A stretch of DNA of 64,000 nt from Sinorhizobium terangae (GCF_029714365.1 NZ_CP121659.1:3371001-3435000); one strand, 5' to 3'. Positions 36,739 through 45,246 are shown, numbered from the stretch's first letter. Made by a program: numbers and translations. The notes: a model not told the origin generated them from the sequence alone.

Positions 36739-36817
36739 GACAAAGGCCGCTGCAGTACTTCGAATTGCCGCATGTTTTTATCCTTAAATCGGAACCCATT
36801 TAAGGATAAAAGCGTGT
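36739..36817 (-). repeat. RIME-like repeat lacking one GC arm
   Basis: AAAGGCCGCTGCAGTACTTC is followed by GCATGTTTTTATCCTTAAATC...ATTTAAGGATAAAAGCGTG. The second hairpin is long and intact; the GC-rich hairpin is truncated. It lies 43 bases before the pterin dehydratase start. Confidence 0.65.
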
Positions 36818-36860
36818 TCTAGGCCGTTGTTAAGCACCAAAGATCACAGGGAGAAACAGC

Positions 36861-37178
36861 ATGAGGCCGGAAAAACTGGACGCCGAGGCTGTCGCCGAGC
36901 ATTTGCACAAGATGGAAGGTTGGGTTCTGGCCGAGGATGGCGCATCGATCTGGAAGGCGTTTCGCTTCAAGAATTTTGCCGAGGCGTTCAGCTTCATGAC
37001 TCAATGCGCGCTTGCGGCGGAAAAGCTCGACCACCACCCTGAATGGTTCAACGTCTACAACAGGGTCGACGTCACGCTTTCGACGCATGATGCGAACGGA
37101 CTGACGGAACTCGATTTCAAGCTGGCGGCAAAGATGGATCGCGCGGCTGCCGGACGAATGCCCGACCATTTGAAATAG
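36861..37178 (+). CDS. phhB: 4a-hydroxytetrahydrobiopterin dehydratase (pterin carbinolamine dehydratase)
   Basis: A 105-residue protein. The catalytic signature is [45 protein letters not shown] is the preceding conserved helix. It recycles the pterin cofactor of phenylalanine hydroxylase, or acts in molybdopterin or folate metabolism where no hydroxylase exists. No phhA is nearby. CAGGGAG lies seven bases upstream of the ATG. A partial repeat follows. Confidence 0.9.
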   Translation: MRPEKLDAEAVAEHLHKMEGWVLAEDGASIWKAFRFKNFAEAFSFMTQCALAAEKLDHHPEWFNVYNRVDVTLSTHDANGLTELDFKLAAKMDRAAAGRMPDHLK

Positions 37179-37204
37179 CCGGCACCCTTCCCATATCAGC
37201 TTCC

Positions 37205-37248
37205 TGCATGTTTCTCCGCGCGTCCGGAAAGACGCGCGGCGCTGCAGG
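37205..37248 (+). repeat. Partial RIME-like repeat
   Basis: CTGCATGTTTCTCC runs straight into a CGCGCGTCC/GACGCGCG hairpin and GGCGCTGCAG. The AT-rich hairpin and spacer are deleted. It ends 22 bases before the ykvA start. Confidence 0.6.
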
Positions 37249-37270
37249 GCCCAACTCGGAAACGGACGCG

Positions 37271-37651
37271 ATGGACGATATCAAGATCGGTGAAATTCTT
37301 CTTCCCGGCGAGGAATCCGAACAGGAACGGCGGGAGCGCAAGGTACGCCGCCGGTTCTGGCCGACCTTTCGCCGTGCAGCCCGCCAGATTCCCTTCAGCC
37401 GCGATCTCGTTGCCGCCTTTTATTGCGCGGTGGATCCGAAGACTCCGACGCGTACGCGCGGCATTCTGCTTGCAGCCCTTGCCTATTTCGTCCTGCCGCT
37501 CGATTTCGTGCCGGACATGCTGGCCGTCGTCGGCTTTTCCGACGACATCGCCGTGTTGACGGCTGCCTTCGCCGCGATCAGCGGCCAGATCAAGGAAACG
37601 CATTACGACAAGGCCGACGAAGCCCTGCGCGACAGGCCGGATGAGGAATGA
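37271..37651 (+). CDS. YkvA family (DUF1232) membrane-associated protein
   Basis: A 126-residue protein. An acidic then basic N-terminus (MDDIKIGEILLPGEESEQE) leads to the DUF1232 core: VAAFYCAVDPKTPTRTRGIL, then ALAYFVLPLDFVPDMLAVVG with the diagnostic LP.D..PD..P-like motif, and GFSDDIAVLTAAF. It has one or two hydrophobic segments and unknown function. The ATG at 37271 is used, as the frame upstream is RIME-like repeat sequence. Confidence 0.85.
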   Translation: MDDIKIGEILLPGEESEQERRERKVRRRFWPTFRRAARQIPFSRDLVAAFYCAVDPKTPTRTRGILLAALAYFVLPLDFVPDMLAVVGFSDDIAVLTAAFAAISGQIKETHYDKADEALRDRPDEE

Positions 37652-38052
37652 TTATCAGAATGCGGGACCGCCGCATTTCTGCCGGAAAGACAAACTCTTG
37701 CCTGATTCTTTGTGACATAGATTCCGCAGACGCAGCGGCTGTGGGCGAATAGGCTTGAGGACAGTGCGTTGCGCGAGATTTGAGACAGGGGACTCCTACC
37801 GGCCACGGCCCTCCGGAATTGACGATCGACCGAACCGGCAAATCCGCAGACACGAAGAGATGGCCCGCCGGATGAGCGCGCTAACTCCGACTGCCGGGCG
37901 TGTCTCCGGCCTGTTTTGGGGCGGAAACGAGCGGATTGCGGTGATCGTTGACGGTTTAGTAACCTGAATTAAGTCAAAATAAATCAAATCATGACTATGC
38001 GATGCCCGTCCCACCTTCGGGCGATCGCAAGCAAGACAAGCGGCAGGACCTC
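37652..38052. other. Intergenic region upstream of the ialB-like gene, no gene seen
   Basis: 401 bases. A 70-codon plus-strand frame (37755-37967) lacks a convincing start and has no recognisable homology. The AT-rich stretch 37955-37995 (TAAGTCAAAATAAATCAAAT) just before the IalB gene is the best place for its promoter. No repeat of the families seen elsewhere was found. Confidence 0.45.
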
Positions 38053-38556
38053 ATGTTTGTAAGAAAGATCGCAACTGCAATCGCACTCGTAGTGGCAGCA
38101 GCCGGCGTTGCTTCCGCTCAATCTCCGACACGGATCCAGCAATTCAATGCCTGGGGCGCCTATTCCTACCAGGCCGGCGCCGGCAAGGTCTGCTACGTCC
38201 TGTCCGTTCCGAAGGAGAAGAGCCCTGCCGGTGTCGACCATGGCGATATCTTCTTCCTCGTCTCGCAGCGCCCGGGGCAGAACATCAGCTACGAGCCTCA
38301 GGCGATGATGGGCTACCCGCTGCAGGACAATTCCAAGGTCAATGTGGTCATCGACGGCAAGACTTTCGTGATGTTTACCAAGGGTAATTCCGCCTGGGTC
38401 GAAAACGCTGCGGAAGAACCGGCGCTGGTGGCGGCGATGAAGTCGGGCAAGGACATGTCGGTCAACGCGAAGTCCCGCAAGGGAACCGCGACTTCCTATT
38501 CCTATTCCCTCTCCGGCATTTCCGCCGCGTTGAAGCAGATCGAAGCCTGCAAGTAA
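38053..38556 (+). CDS. Invasion-associated locus B (IalB) family periplasmic protein
   Basis: A 167-residue secreted protein. The signal peptide is MFVRKIATAIALVVAAAGVA, cleaved after ASA. The IalB domain follows: FNAWGAYSY, KVCYVLSVPKEKSPAGVDHG, FLVSQRPGQNISYEPQ, GKTFVMFTKGNSAWVENAAEE and a C-terminal YSLSGISAALKQIEACK, with two cysteines likely disulfide-bonded. Homologues occur widely in Rhizobiales; the Bartonella member promotes erythrocyte invasion, but the role in free-living relatives is unknown. The ATG at 38053 gives the complete signal peptide. Confidence 0.88.
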   Translation: MFVRKIATAIALVVAAAGVASAQSPTRIQQFNAWGAYSYQAGAGKVCYVLSVPKEKSPAGVDHGDIFFLVSQRPGQNISYEPQAMMGYPLQDNSKVNVVIDGKTFVMFTKGNSAWVENAAEEPALVAAMKSGKDMSVNAKSRKGTATSYSYSLSGISAALKQIEACK

Positions 38557-38582
38557 CCCGCTGGTGCTTGAGCTATATCGCG

Positions 38583-38613
38583 AAGGCCGGCCCTCTGGAC
38601 CGGCCTTTTTGCA
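38583..38613 (+). terminator. Intrinsic terminator of the ialB-like gene
   Basis: AAGGCCGGCC-CTCT-GGACCGGCC followed by TTTTTGC, 27 bases after the stop. Confidence 0.9.
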
Positions 38614-38649
38614 TTGGGCAATTGCCCCTCACCCTAGAGTCTGTCAGAC

Positions 38650-39309
38650 CTACGTTGAAACGTATCCTGCATGCCTGAAATAGGCGGCGCATTCGTGCGG
38701 GCTGAACGCCTTGAGAACTTCGCCGACGCGCCGCCATGTCGCCTCGACGCTACGCTCGTCGGCCTTGCGCAGCAGGGTCTTGAGTTTGGCGAACATCATC
38801 TCGATCGGATTGAGGTCGGGGCTGTAGGGCGGCAGGAAGAACAGATGGGCGCCGGCGTCGCGGATGGCGCTGCGCGCCGGCTTGCCCTTGTGGCTGCCGA
38901 GATTGTCGAGGATGACGATATCCCCGGGGTTGAGGGTTGGCGCCAGGCATTGCTCGACCCAGGCGGTGAAGGCAATGCCGTTGATCGGGCCGTCGAGCAC
39001 GAAGGGTGCGACGATGCGGTCGTGACGCAGCCCGGCGAGGAAGGTCAGCGTCTTCCAATGGCCATGCGGTATTCTGGCGATCAGCGGCTGGCCGCGCTGA
39101 CACCAGCCGCGGCTGCGCGTCATGTTGGTTTTGACCCAGGTTTCGTCAACGAACACCAGGCGGCGCGGATCAAGTCGATGTTGATGGGTCTTCCAGCGGC
39201 TTCGGAAGCGCGCCACCTTCGGCCTGTCCTGCTCGCTGGCGATCAGCGTTTTTTTTAAATGTCTTGCCTTCGCGGCGCAGGAACCGCCAAACGGTGTCAT
39301 GCGAGACAT
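38650..39309 (-). CDS. IS630-family transposase, catalytic frame (orfB)
   Basis: The frame encodes the DDE domain: RRLVFVDETWVKTNMTR (first Asp), PGDIVILDNLGSHKG (second Asp), and LPPYSPDLNPIEMMFAKLK (Glu). HAGYVST ends the protein. The first 18 or so residues before HLKKT come from the overlap and are not conserved, so this frame is most likely expressed only as a fusion with orfA through slippage at 39249-39256. Together they make a transposase of about 340 residues, normal for IS630. Confidence 0.9.
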   Translation of the reverse strand: MSRMTPFGGSCAAKARHLKKTLIASEQDRPKVARFRSRWKTHQHRLDPRRLVFVDETWVKTNMTRSRGWCQRGQPLIARIPHGHWKTLTFLAGLRHDRIVAPFVLDGPINGIAFTAWVEQCLAPTLNPGDIVILDNLGSHKGKPARSAIRDAGAHLFFLPPYSPDLNPIEMMFAKLKTLLRKADERSVEATWRRVGEVLKAFSPHECAAYFRHAGYVST

Positions 39310-39595
39310 CGATCCCGGCCGCCTTCAGATCGGCGGCAAGCGCCCGCACCGTCCAATCGGTTTTGGCCGCCAGTCGGCGGTGAACCTCATCGGCCGCCGC
39401 GCCCCGCAGCATGGGTTTGACATGGCCCCCCATCTTGGCCGGCGCCAAACCGCGGCCGGACCGGTCGAGCTGGCCGATCCGCACCGCCGTCGCCGCCGAT
39501 ATCCCAAAGCGCAAGGCGGCCGCCCGCACGGTCATGCCTCCGGCCAAAGCGGCGGCGACGCGCTGGCGTAAATCAAAAGAAAGAGGTCGCGCCAT
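39170..39595 (-). CDS. IS630-family transposase, N-terminal frame (orfA)
   Basis: A 141-residue frame. It starts MARPLSFDLRQRVAAALAGG with a paired-like HTH (MTVRAAALRFGISAATAVRI), then VRALAADLKAAGIDVSHDTV WRFLRREGKTF, the second DNA-binding HTH. It binds the inverted repeats. The frame leaves the conserved path after GKTFKK at an A8 run (39249-39256); continuation needs a +1 (or -2) shift into orfB. Upstream ATGs at 39598 and 39619 are alternatives. Confidence 0.88.
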   Translation of the reverse strand: MARPLSFDLRQRVAAALAGGMTVRAAALRFGISAATAVRIGQLDRSGRGLAPAKMGGHVKPMLRGAAADEVHRRLAAKTDWTVRALAADLKAAGIDVSHDTVWRFLRREGKTFKKNADRQRAGQAEGGALPKPLEDPSTST

Positions 39596-39795
39596 CATTG
39601 CTGGCCTCCTCACCAGCAATGATCTTGAATCACAATCCCAACAAAAAGGGAATCCTGTTTCGATTCAGCTTAACGCTGACCGACTCTAGCCCTCTCCCCC
39701 AAGCGGGGCGAGGGGACTTGGGCGGGTGCGGGGAGTCCGCTTCGCCCCGCTTGCGGGGAGAAGGTGGCCGGCAGGCCGGATGAGGGGCAACTCCG

Positions 39796-39993
39796 CACGA
39801 AGACCGACACTTTTCTCCATCGCAAGCCCGCTCATGTCGACTCACGGCGAAAAGAATGCTAAAGCGCCGCCAAATTCAGAGCCCCGCGCCCCGTTGCCGC
39901 GCCCGAAGGCTCGCCAGTTTCAATTCGAGCATCGGAACATGATCCGGAACCTTCTCCGGACGGACCTTCGCTGTATGACAGGACATCGCAAGC
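39796..39993. other. rlmN upstream region, no gene seen
   Basis: Roughly 200 bases between the split repeat and rlmN. No open frame with supporting signals was found. It should hold the rlmN promoter. Confidence 0.4.
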
Positions 39994-41229
39994 ATGGCAG
40001 CCACTGAGATCTTGAACAGGGCGGACATCGTCAAGGCGCCGCAAGTGCGCCGGATGCCTGAGGCCGAGAAGCCATCGCTGATCGGCCTTGTGCGCGAAGA
40101 CATGGCCAAGCTGCTTGTCGAACGAGGCGTGCCCGAGCGCCAGGTCAAGATGCGCGTGAGCCAGCTCTGGCATTGGCTCTATGTCCGCGGCGTTTCCGAT
40201 TTCGATCAGATGTCGAACGTCTCCAAGGACATGCGCGAGATGCTCAAGCAGCATTTCACCATCGCCCGGCCGGAGATCGTCGAGGAGCAGATTTCCAACG
40301 ACGGCACGCGCAAGTGGCTCTTGCGCTTCCCGCCGCGTGGTGCCGGCCGGCCGGTCGAGATCGAGACCGTCTATATCCCCGAGGAAGGCCGCGGCACGCT
40401 CTGCATCTCGAGCCAGGTCGGCTGCACGCTCACCTGTTCCTTCTGTCACACCGGCACCCAGAAGCTGGTGCGCAACCTGACGGCAGAAGAAATCCTCGCC
40501 CAGCTGCTGCTCGCCCGCGACCGCCTCGGCGACTTCCCCGAACGCGATACGCCGCAAGGCGCCATCGTGCCTGCCGAAGGCCGCAAGATCACCAATATCG
40601 TAATGATGGGCATGGGCGAGCCGCTCTACAATTTCGAGAACGTCAAGACCGCGCTCCTGATCGCGTCCGACGGCGACGGTCTTTCGCTCTCGAAGCGCCG
40701 CATCACGCTCTCGACCTCCGGCATCGTGCCCGAGATCTACCGCACCGGCGAGGAGATCGGCGTCATGCTGGCAATCTCGCTGCATGCCGTGCGCGACGAC
40801 CTACGCGACATGCTTGTGCCGATCAACAAGAAGTATCCGCTGAAGGAGCTGATGGAAGCCTGCCGCGCCTATCCGGGCCTGTCGAACGCGCGCCGCATTA
40901 CCTTCGAATACGTGATGCTGAAGGATGTCAACGACAGCCTCGAGGACGCCAAGGAACTGGTGAAGCTGTTGAAGGGCATTCCGGCCAAGATCAACCTCAT
41001 CCCCTTCAATCCCTGGCCGGGAACCAACTACCAGTGCTCGGACTGGGAGCAGATTGAGGCTTTTGCCGATTTCATCAACCAGGCCGGCTACGCTTCGCCG
41101 ATCCGCACCCCGCGCGGCCGCGACATTCTCGCCGCCTGCGGTCAGCTCAAGTCGGAATCGGAACGCATGCGCAAGGTCGACCGCCTTGCCTTCGAGGCAA
41201 TGATGATCGCCAATCACGGCGAGGACTGA
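39994..41229 (+). CDS. rlmN: Dual-specificity 23S rRNA A2503 / tRNA A37 methyltransferase
   Basis: A 411-residue radical-SAM enzyme. The N-terminal HhH-like domain has [20 protein letters not shown]; the radical-SAM cluster motif is [16 protein letters not shown] (CxxxCxxC); [14 protein letters not shown] and [11 protein letters not shown] follow. The mono-methylated catalytic cysteine is in [12 protein letters not shown]. It makes m2A at 23S position 2503 and in some tRNAs. The start at 39994 ([16 protein letters not shown]) fits rhizobial RlmN. It is monocistronic. Confidence 0.95.
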   Translation: MAATEILNRADIVKAPQVRRMPEAEKPSLIGLVREDMAKLLVERGVPERQVKMRVSQLWHWLYVRGVSDFDQMSNVSKDMREMLKQHFTIARPEIVEEQISNDGTRKWLLRFPPRGAGRPVEIETVYIPEEGRGTLCISSQVGCTLTCSFCHTGTQKLVRNLTAEEILAQLLLARDRLGDFPERDTPQGAIVPAEGRKITNIVMMGMGEPLYNFENVKTALLIASDGDGLSLSKRRITLSTSGIVPEIYRTGEEIGVMLAISLHAVRDDLRDMLVPINKKYPLKELMEACRAYPGLSNARRITFEYVMLKDVNDSLEDAKELVKLLKGIPAKINLIPFNPWPGTNYQCSDWEQIEAFADFINQAGYASPIRTPRGRDILAACGQLKSESERMRKVDRLAFEAMMIANHGED

Positions 41230-41270
41230 GGCCGGGCAAGGAGATGCGCGGGGCGGGTTGCGCTCAGGTT

Positions 41271-41392
41271 CGCCCCTCATCCGGCCTGCCGGCCACCTTC
41301 TCCCCGCAGGCGGGGAGAAGGGAGGATGCCGCGCCGTTCCAGTCCCCTCTCCCCGCGAGCGGGGAGAGGGTTAGGGTGAGGGGCAGAACCGA
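41271..41392. repeat. MITE-like repeat with GCCCCTCATCC / GATGAGGGGC-type ends
   Basis: About 120 bases: GCCCCTCATCCGGCCTGCCG plus CTTCTCCCCGC palindrome, a short middle, then CCCTCTCCCCGC palindrome and GGGTTAGGGTGAGGGGC. It is the best intact copy of the family. It lies between rlmN and the ABC binding-protein gene. Confidence 0.72.
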
Positions 41393-41498
41393 AGCGCGAT
41401 GCGCAATCTCGATCGATGAAGAAGTTTGATGGATGAAGCTCTTTCCATCGATTGATTTCACCGCTTCGCTTTCCTAAGAAGGCGGCGAATTCATCTGG

Positions 41499-41553
41499 AG
41501 CGGGATGAGAAACATGCGAAGCGGTTCAGCCGCCGGCATCCCGTTCGCCAAAC
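41499..41553. repeat. Short palindromic repeat of the AGCGGGATG family
   Basis: GGAGCGGGATGAGAAACATG ... AAGCGGTTCAGCCGCC ... GCATCCCG is the inverse-orientation counterpart of the element at 51092-51164. It lies 12 bases upstream of the binding-protein start. Confidence 0.5.
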
Positions 41554-41564
41554 GGAGGACATCC

Positions 41565-42518
41565 ATGCGCTCACTTCTCATCGCTCTTGCCGCCACCGTG
41601 GCGCTCTCGCTCCCGGCGCGCGCCGACGAGGTTACGGTTGCCGTGACGGCAATCGTCGAACATCCCGCCCTCGATGCCGCCCGCGACGGCGTCAAGGACG
41701 CGCTCGCTGCTGCCGGCTACAAGGAAGGCGAGAACCTCAAGTTCATCTACGAGTCGGCCCAGGGCAACCCGGCGACCGCCGCACAGATCGCCCGCCAGTT
41801 CGCCGGTGAAGCGCCGAGCGTCATCGTGCCGATCTCCACGCCCTCGGCCCAGGCCGTGGTTTCCTCGACGCGCGACATTCCGGTGGTCTTCACCGCTGTC
41901 TCCGATCCGCTCGGCGCCCAACTCGTCAAGGACATGGAGAAGCCCGGCGGCAACGTAACCGGCCTTTCCGACATGTCGCCGGTTGCCGAGCATGTGAAGC
42001 TGATCAAGGAGATCCTGCCGAACGTGAAGTCGATTGGCTACCTCTACAATTCCGGTGAAGCGAACTCCGTTTCGCTCCTCGCAGCACTCAAGGCCGAAGC
42101 CGAAAAGGCTGGTCTGACCGTAGTCGAGTCCGCCGCGACGAAATCGGCCGAAGTCCAGGGTGCCGCCCGCGCGCTCGTCGGCCGTGCCGACGCAATCTAC
42201 ATCCCGACCGACAACACGATCATCTCGGCGCTCGAAGGCGCCGTTGCCGTCGCCGAGGAAAGCAAGCTGCCGCTCTTCACCGCCGATACGGACTCCGTTT
42301 CGCGCGGCGCGATCGCCGCACTCGGCTTCAACTACTACGATGTCGGCAAGCAGACGGGCGAAGTGGTCGTTCGTGTTCTCAAGGGCGAAAACCCCGGCGA
42401 CATCGCCGTCAAAGTCGCTGCCGGCACCGACCTCGTCATCAACAAGGGGGCCGCAACCAGGATGGGCGTCACGCTGCCGGAAAGCGTCGTCAGCCGCGCA
42501 ACCCGCACGGTCGAGTAA
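41565..42518 (+). CDS. ABC transporter substrate-binding protein (ABC_sub_bind family)
   Basis: A 317-residue secreted protein. The signal peptide is RSLLIALAATVALSLPARA. The ABC_sub_bind (TrpX/DUF534-like) fold shows VAVTAIVEHPALDAARDGVK, IVPISTPSAQAVVSSTRDIP, VFTAVSDPLGAQLV, YNSGEANSVSLL, IYIPTDNTIISALE and GFNYYDVGKQTGE. Some relatives (TrpX) bind tryptophan, others unknown ligands. The ATG at 41565 gives the full signal peptide. It is the first gene of a three-gene importer. Confidence 0.88.
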   Translation: MRSLLIALAATVALSLPARADEVTVAVTAIVEHPALDAARDGVKDALAAAGYKEGENLKFIYESAQGNPATAAQIARQFAGEAPSVIVPISTPSAQAVVSSTRDIPVVFTAVSDPLGAQLVKDMEKPGGNVTGLSDMSPVAEHVKLIKEILPNVKSIGYLYNSGEANSVSLLAALKAEAEKAGLTVVESAATKSAEVQGAARALVGRADAIYIPTDNTIISALEGAVAVAEESKLPLFTADTDSVSRGAIAALGFNYYDVGKQTGEVVVRVLKGENPGDIAVKVAAGTDLVINKGAATRMGVTLPESVVSRATRTVE

Positions 42519-42555
42519 CAAATCCCGATACGTTCGGACCGGAATTGTTGCCTTT

Positions 42556-42584
42556 TTGCCGCCCTCGTTCCATACGGGGGCGGT
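42556..42584 (+). terminator. Hairpin after the binding-protein gene (processing or attenuation site)
   Basis: CCGCCCTCGTTCCATACGGG GGCGG folds into a stem of about eight pairs, but the following TTCGCTT is a weak T tract. In transporter operons such hairpins usually stabilise the binding-protein message rather than stop transcription fully. Confidence 0.5.
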
Positions 42585-42704
42585 TCGCTTATAGAGCAGG
42601 ACGAGAAAGCCCGCGCGGCGTTCCGTCCCTCGCCCTGACATTGGAACAGCAGTTCGCGCGCGTTGCGGTGAGCCCGCGGACATCGAAGAGAAGGACCAGC
42701 GACG

Positions 42705-43583
42705 TTGAGTCAAATCGCTTTTTGGGGAGCCGTGGAACTGGGGCTCGTCTATGCCTTTGTCGCCGTCGGCGTCTTCCTCGCCTTCCGTGTGCTCGACTTT
42801 CCCGACCTGACGGTCGACGGATCGTTTCCGCTTGGTGCCGCAGTCACCGCGGTCCTGATCATTGCGGGCGTCAACCCGTGGCTCGCCGCAGCCGTCGCGA
42901 TGGTCGCCGGAGCTGCAGCCGGCATCGTCACGGCGCTCCTCAACGTGCGCTTCCGCATCCTCAACCTGCTCGCCTCGATCCTGACGATGATCGCGCTCTT
43001 CTCGGTGAACCTGCGTGTCATGGGCAAGCCGAATGTCGCGCTGATCAATGCCGACACCATGCTGTCGCCATTCTACGGGCTGGGCCTCAGGGACTTCTAC
43101 GTTCGCCCGCTCTTCGTCGGCATTCTCGTGCTGGTCGCCGTCGTCATCGTCTGGCGCTTCCTTGAGAGCGACGCCGGCCTCGCGATGCGGGCGACCGGCG
43201 CCAATGCCCGCATGGCGCGCGCCCAAGGGGTCGATACCAGCCGCCAGATCTATCTCGGCATGGCGATCTCCAACGCGCTCGTTGCCTTCGGCGGCGCGCT
43301 CTTCGCCCAGACCAACGGCTTTGCCGACGTGACCTCCGGCGTCGGCACGATCGTCGTCGGGCTTGCGGCCGTCATCGTTGGTGAAACGCTGTTCGGCGCC
43401 CGCGGCATTCTGATCGCGCTCGCCGGCTGCGTGCTCGGCTCGATCCTCTACCGCATCGCCATTCAGCTCGCGCTTTCGACGGATATGCTCGGTCTGCAGG
43501 CCTCCGACCTCAACTTCGTGACCGCGGCGCTCGTCACCGTGGCGCTCGTCCTTCCTCGCCTGCGTCGCGGAGGTGCCGCATGA
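42705..43583 (+). CDS. ABC transporter permease (TrpY-like, BPD_transp_2)
   Basis: A 292-residue membrane protein with eight or nine hydrophobic segments. YAFVAVGVFLAFRVLDFPDL and VDGSFPLGAAVTAVLI are the conserved N-terminal part of branched-chain-type permeases in this subgroup; ANARMARAQGVDTSRQIYLG is the cytoplasmic loop. The start is TTG at 42705 (SQIAFWGAVELG) with AAGGA upstream. It follows the binding protein by 186 bases and overlaps the ATPase start by four bases. Confidence 0.87.
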   Translation: MSQIAFWGAVELGLVYAFVAVGVFLAFRVLDFPDLTVDGSFPLGAAVTAVLIIAGVNPWLAAAVAMVAGAAAGIVTALLNVRFRILNLLASILTMIALFSVNLRVMGKPNVALINADTMLSPFYGLGLRDFYVRPLFVGILVLVAVVIVWRFLESDAGLAMRATGANARMARAQGVDTSRQIYLGMAISNALVAFGGALFAQTNGFADVTSGVGTIVVGLAAVIVGETLFGARGILIALAGCVLGSILYRIAIQLALSTDMLGLQASDLNFVTAALVTVALVLPRLRRGGAA

Positions 43584-44374
43584 TCAGCGTCAAGAACATC
43601 AAGGTCGTTTTCGGCAAGGGCACCCCCTTGCAGAAGCAGGCGCTGAACGGCGTAAGCCTGACGATCGAGCAGGGCTCGTTCGTCACCGTGATCGGCTCGA
43701 ACGGCGCCGGCAAGTCGACGCTGCTCGGCGTGCTCGCCGGAGACGTCCTGCCGAGCGAGGGCGAGGTGACGATCGGGCACACGGACGTCACCCGCAAGGG
43801 AACGGCTGCGCGCGCGGGCCTCGTTGCGCGCGTGTTCCAGGATCCGCTCGCCGGTAGCTGTGGCGCGCTTTCGATCGAGGAGAACCTGGCGCTTGCCGCC
43901 AGGCGTGGCGAAAGCCGCGGCTTGACGCCGGCGCTTGGCGCGAAACGTCGCGAGCATTTTCGCGAGCGTATTGCCGAGCTCAACCTTGGACTGGAAAACC
44001 GCCTGGGCGACCGCATGGATCTCCTGTCAGGCGGCCAGAGGCAGGCCGTATCGCTGGTGATGGCGACGCTCGCGGGCTCGGAAGTTCTGCTTCTCGACGA
44101 GCACACCGCGGCACTCGATCCGGGCATGGCGGAATTCGTCATGAACCTCACGCAGAAGATCGTCACCGAGCGCAAGCTGACGACGATGATGGTCACCCAT
44201 TCAATGCGGCAGGCACTCGACTATGGCCATCGCACGATCATGCTTCACGGCGGCGAGATCGTGCTCGATGTCGCCGGCGACAGCCGCAAGACCCTGCAGG
44301 TCGAGGACCTCATCGCCATGTTCCGCCGCATCCGCGGCCAGACGCTCGACGACGACGCGCTGCTGATTGGGTGA
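43580..44374 (+). CDS. ABC transporter ATPase (TrpZ-like)
   Basis: A 264-residue ATPase. Walker A is GSNGAGKST, the Q-loop RVFQDPLAGSCGALSIEENL, the signature LSGGQRQAVSLVMATL, Walker B VLLLDEHTAALDPGM, and the H-loop MVTHSMRQAL. The DEHTAAL version of Walker B is characteristic of this transporter type. It is last of the three-gene importer and its ATG overlaps the permease stop (ATGA). LysE follows convergently 11 bases after the stop. Confidence 0.9.
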   Translation: MISVKNIKVVFGKGTPLQKQALNGVSLTIEQGSFVTVIGSNGAGKSTLLGVLAGDVLPSEGEVTIGHTDVTRKGTAARAGLVARVFQDPLAGSCGALSIEENLALAARRGESRGLTPALGAKRREHFRERIAELNLGLENRLGDRMDLLSGGQRQAVSLVMATLAGSEVLLLDEHTAALDPGMAEFVMNLTQKIVTERKLTTMMVTHSMRQALDYGHRTIMLHGGEIVLDVAGDSRKTLQVEDLIAMFRRIRGQTLDDDALLIG

Positions 44375-44385
44375 GCCCGATCGGC

Positions 44386-45027
44386 TCACCTTGCCTGCGT
44401 CACGAAGATCTTGACCGCAAAGACCGAGAAGACGCCGGCGAAGCTGAAGTCAAGCGCACGCATGAAGCGCCTGTTCTTCTGCAGCCAGGCCGCAAGCCAA
44501 TCGGCGGCAAGCACCACCATCGCATTCACCGGCATGCCGATGACGATGAAGAAGAAGCCGAGGAACAGGAGTTTGCCGGTGACCGACGGATCGTGTGCGC
44601 TGACGAACTGCGGCAGGAAGGTCATGAAGAAAATTACGACCTTGGGGTTGAGAATGTTCACCCAGAAGCCGGTCGCAACGTTCGAAAGGACCGTTCCCTT
44701 CGCTCCCTCGATCTTCTTCACCGAGAGCGTCGAGCCGTGGCGGATTGCTTGGACGGCGAGCCAGAAGAGATAGGCAGCACCACCTGTCTTCAGCACCAGA
44801 AAGGCCGTCGGCGACGCGGTGATCAGTGCCGAGATGCCGAAGGCGACGAGCATCGTATGAACGACGATGCCGAGCCCCGTGCCGAGGACGACGAAGAGCG
44901 CCGCCTTTCTTCCCTGCGCCAGGGATCGGCTGATCGAAAGCGTCATGTCCGGTCCGGGCGTTGCCGCAAGAAGCAGGCTGGCGGCGGCAAAGGTGAGCAG
45001 CGTTGGCAGGCTGGGGACGAAGTCCAT
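44386..45027 (-). CDS. LysE family amino-acid/metabolite exporter
   Basis: A 213-residue protein with six hydrophobic segments. The LysE/RhtB signature is ATPGPDMTLSISRSLAQGRK, followed by GLGIVVHTMLVAFGISALI, KTGGAAYLFWLAVQ and FWVNILNPKVVIFFMTFLPQF. It exports amino acids or related compounds. The substrate is unknown. It is convergent with the ABC importer and divergent from argG across 219 bases. No Lrp- or LysG-type regulator gene adjoins. Confidence 0.9.
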   Translation of the reverse strand: MDFVPSLPTLLTFAAASLLLAATPGPDMTLSISRSLAQGRKAALFVVLGTGLGIVVHTMLVAFGISALITASPTAFLVLKTGGAAYLFWLAVQAIRHGSTLSVKKIEGAKGTVLSNVATGFWVNILNPKVVIFFMTFLPQFVSAHDPSVTGKLLFLGFFFIVIGMPVNAMVVLAADWLAAWLQKNRRFMRALDFSFAGVFSVFAVKIFVTQAR

Positions 45028-45246
45028 GGCGAATTCCTCGATGAGCCGATTGCCGGTGATATCGTCGGACAGGCTCTTTTGCCAGCGGTTTTCGTATGTC
45101 CGCTGGCGATACCACCTGCGGCGGCAACTCCCGACGCGTCAAATTTCGACGCGGGGTACTGTAGTGCTTGTATCCCTTCAAGTTCTGGCTAAAGTGCCGC
45201 AGATTTCGATGCGGCATCGCCGCCCCCGAGCAGACGGACAGAAACC

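Larger units (their letters stand above)
38637..39686 (-). mobile_element. IS630-family insertion sequence, complete, 1050 bp
   Basis: Terminal inverted repeats are visible: left GAGTCTGTCAG, right (reverse complement) GAGTCGGTCAG, with weaker matching further in. Both ends are flanked by the dinucleotide TA (38635-38636 and 39687-39688), the target duplicated by IS630/Tc1 elements. Inside are two overlapping minus-strand frames forming a DDE transposase with an A8 slippery run. The element looks intact. Confidence 0.92.
38622..39792. repeat. GCCCCTCATCC-type repeat split by an IS630 element
   Basis: The left remnant is TTGCCCCTCACCC (38622-38634). The right remnant (39689-39792) continues GCCCTCTCCCCCAAGCGGGG and ends GGCCGGCAGGCCGGATGAGG. 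Joined at the TA, the two halves make one element like that at 41271 (where the inverse arm reads GAGGGTTAGGGTGAGGGGC). Confidence 0.8.

Noticed and set aside
37755..37967. 70-codon plus-strand frame upstream of the ialB-like gene
   Set aside because: It has no ribosome binding site, unusual amino-acid composition for a real small protein, and no known relatives.
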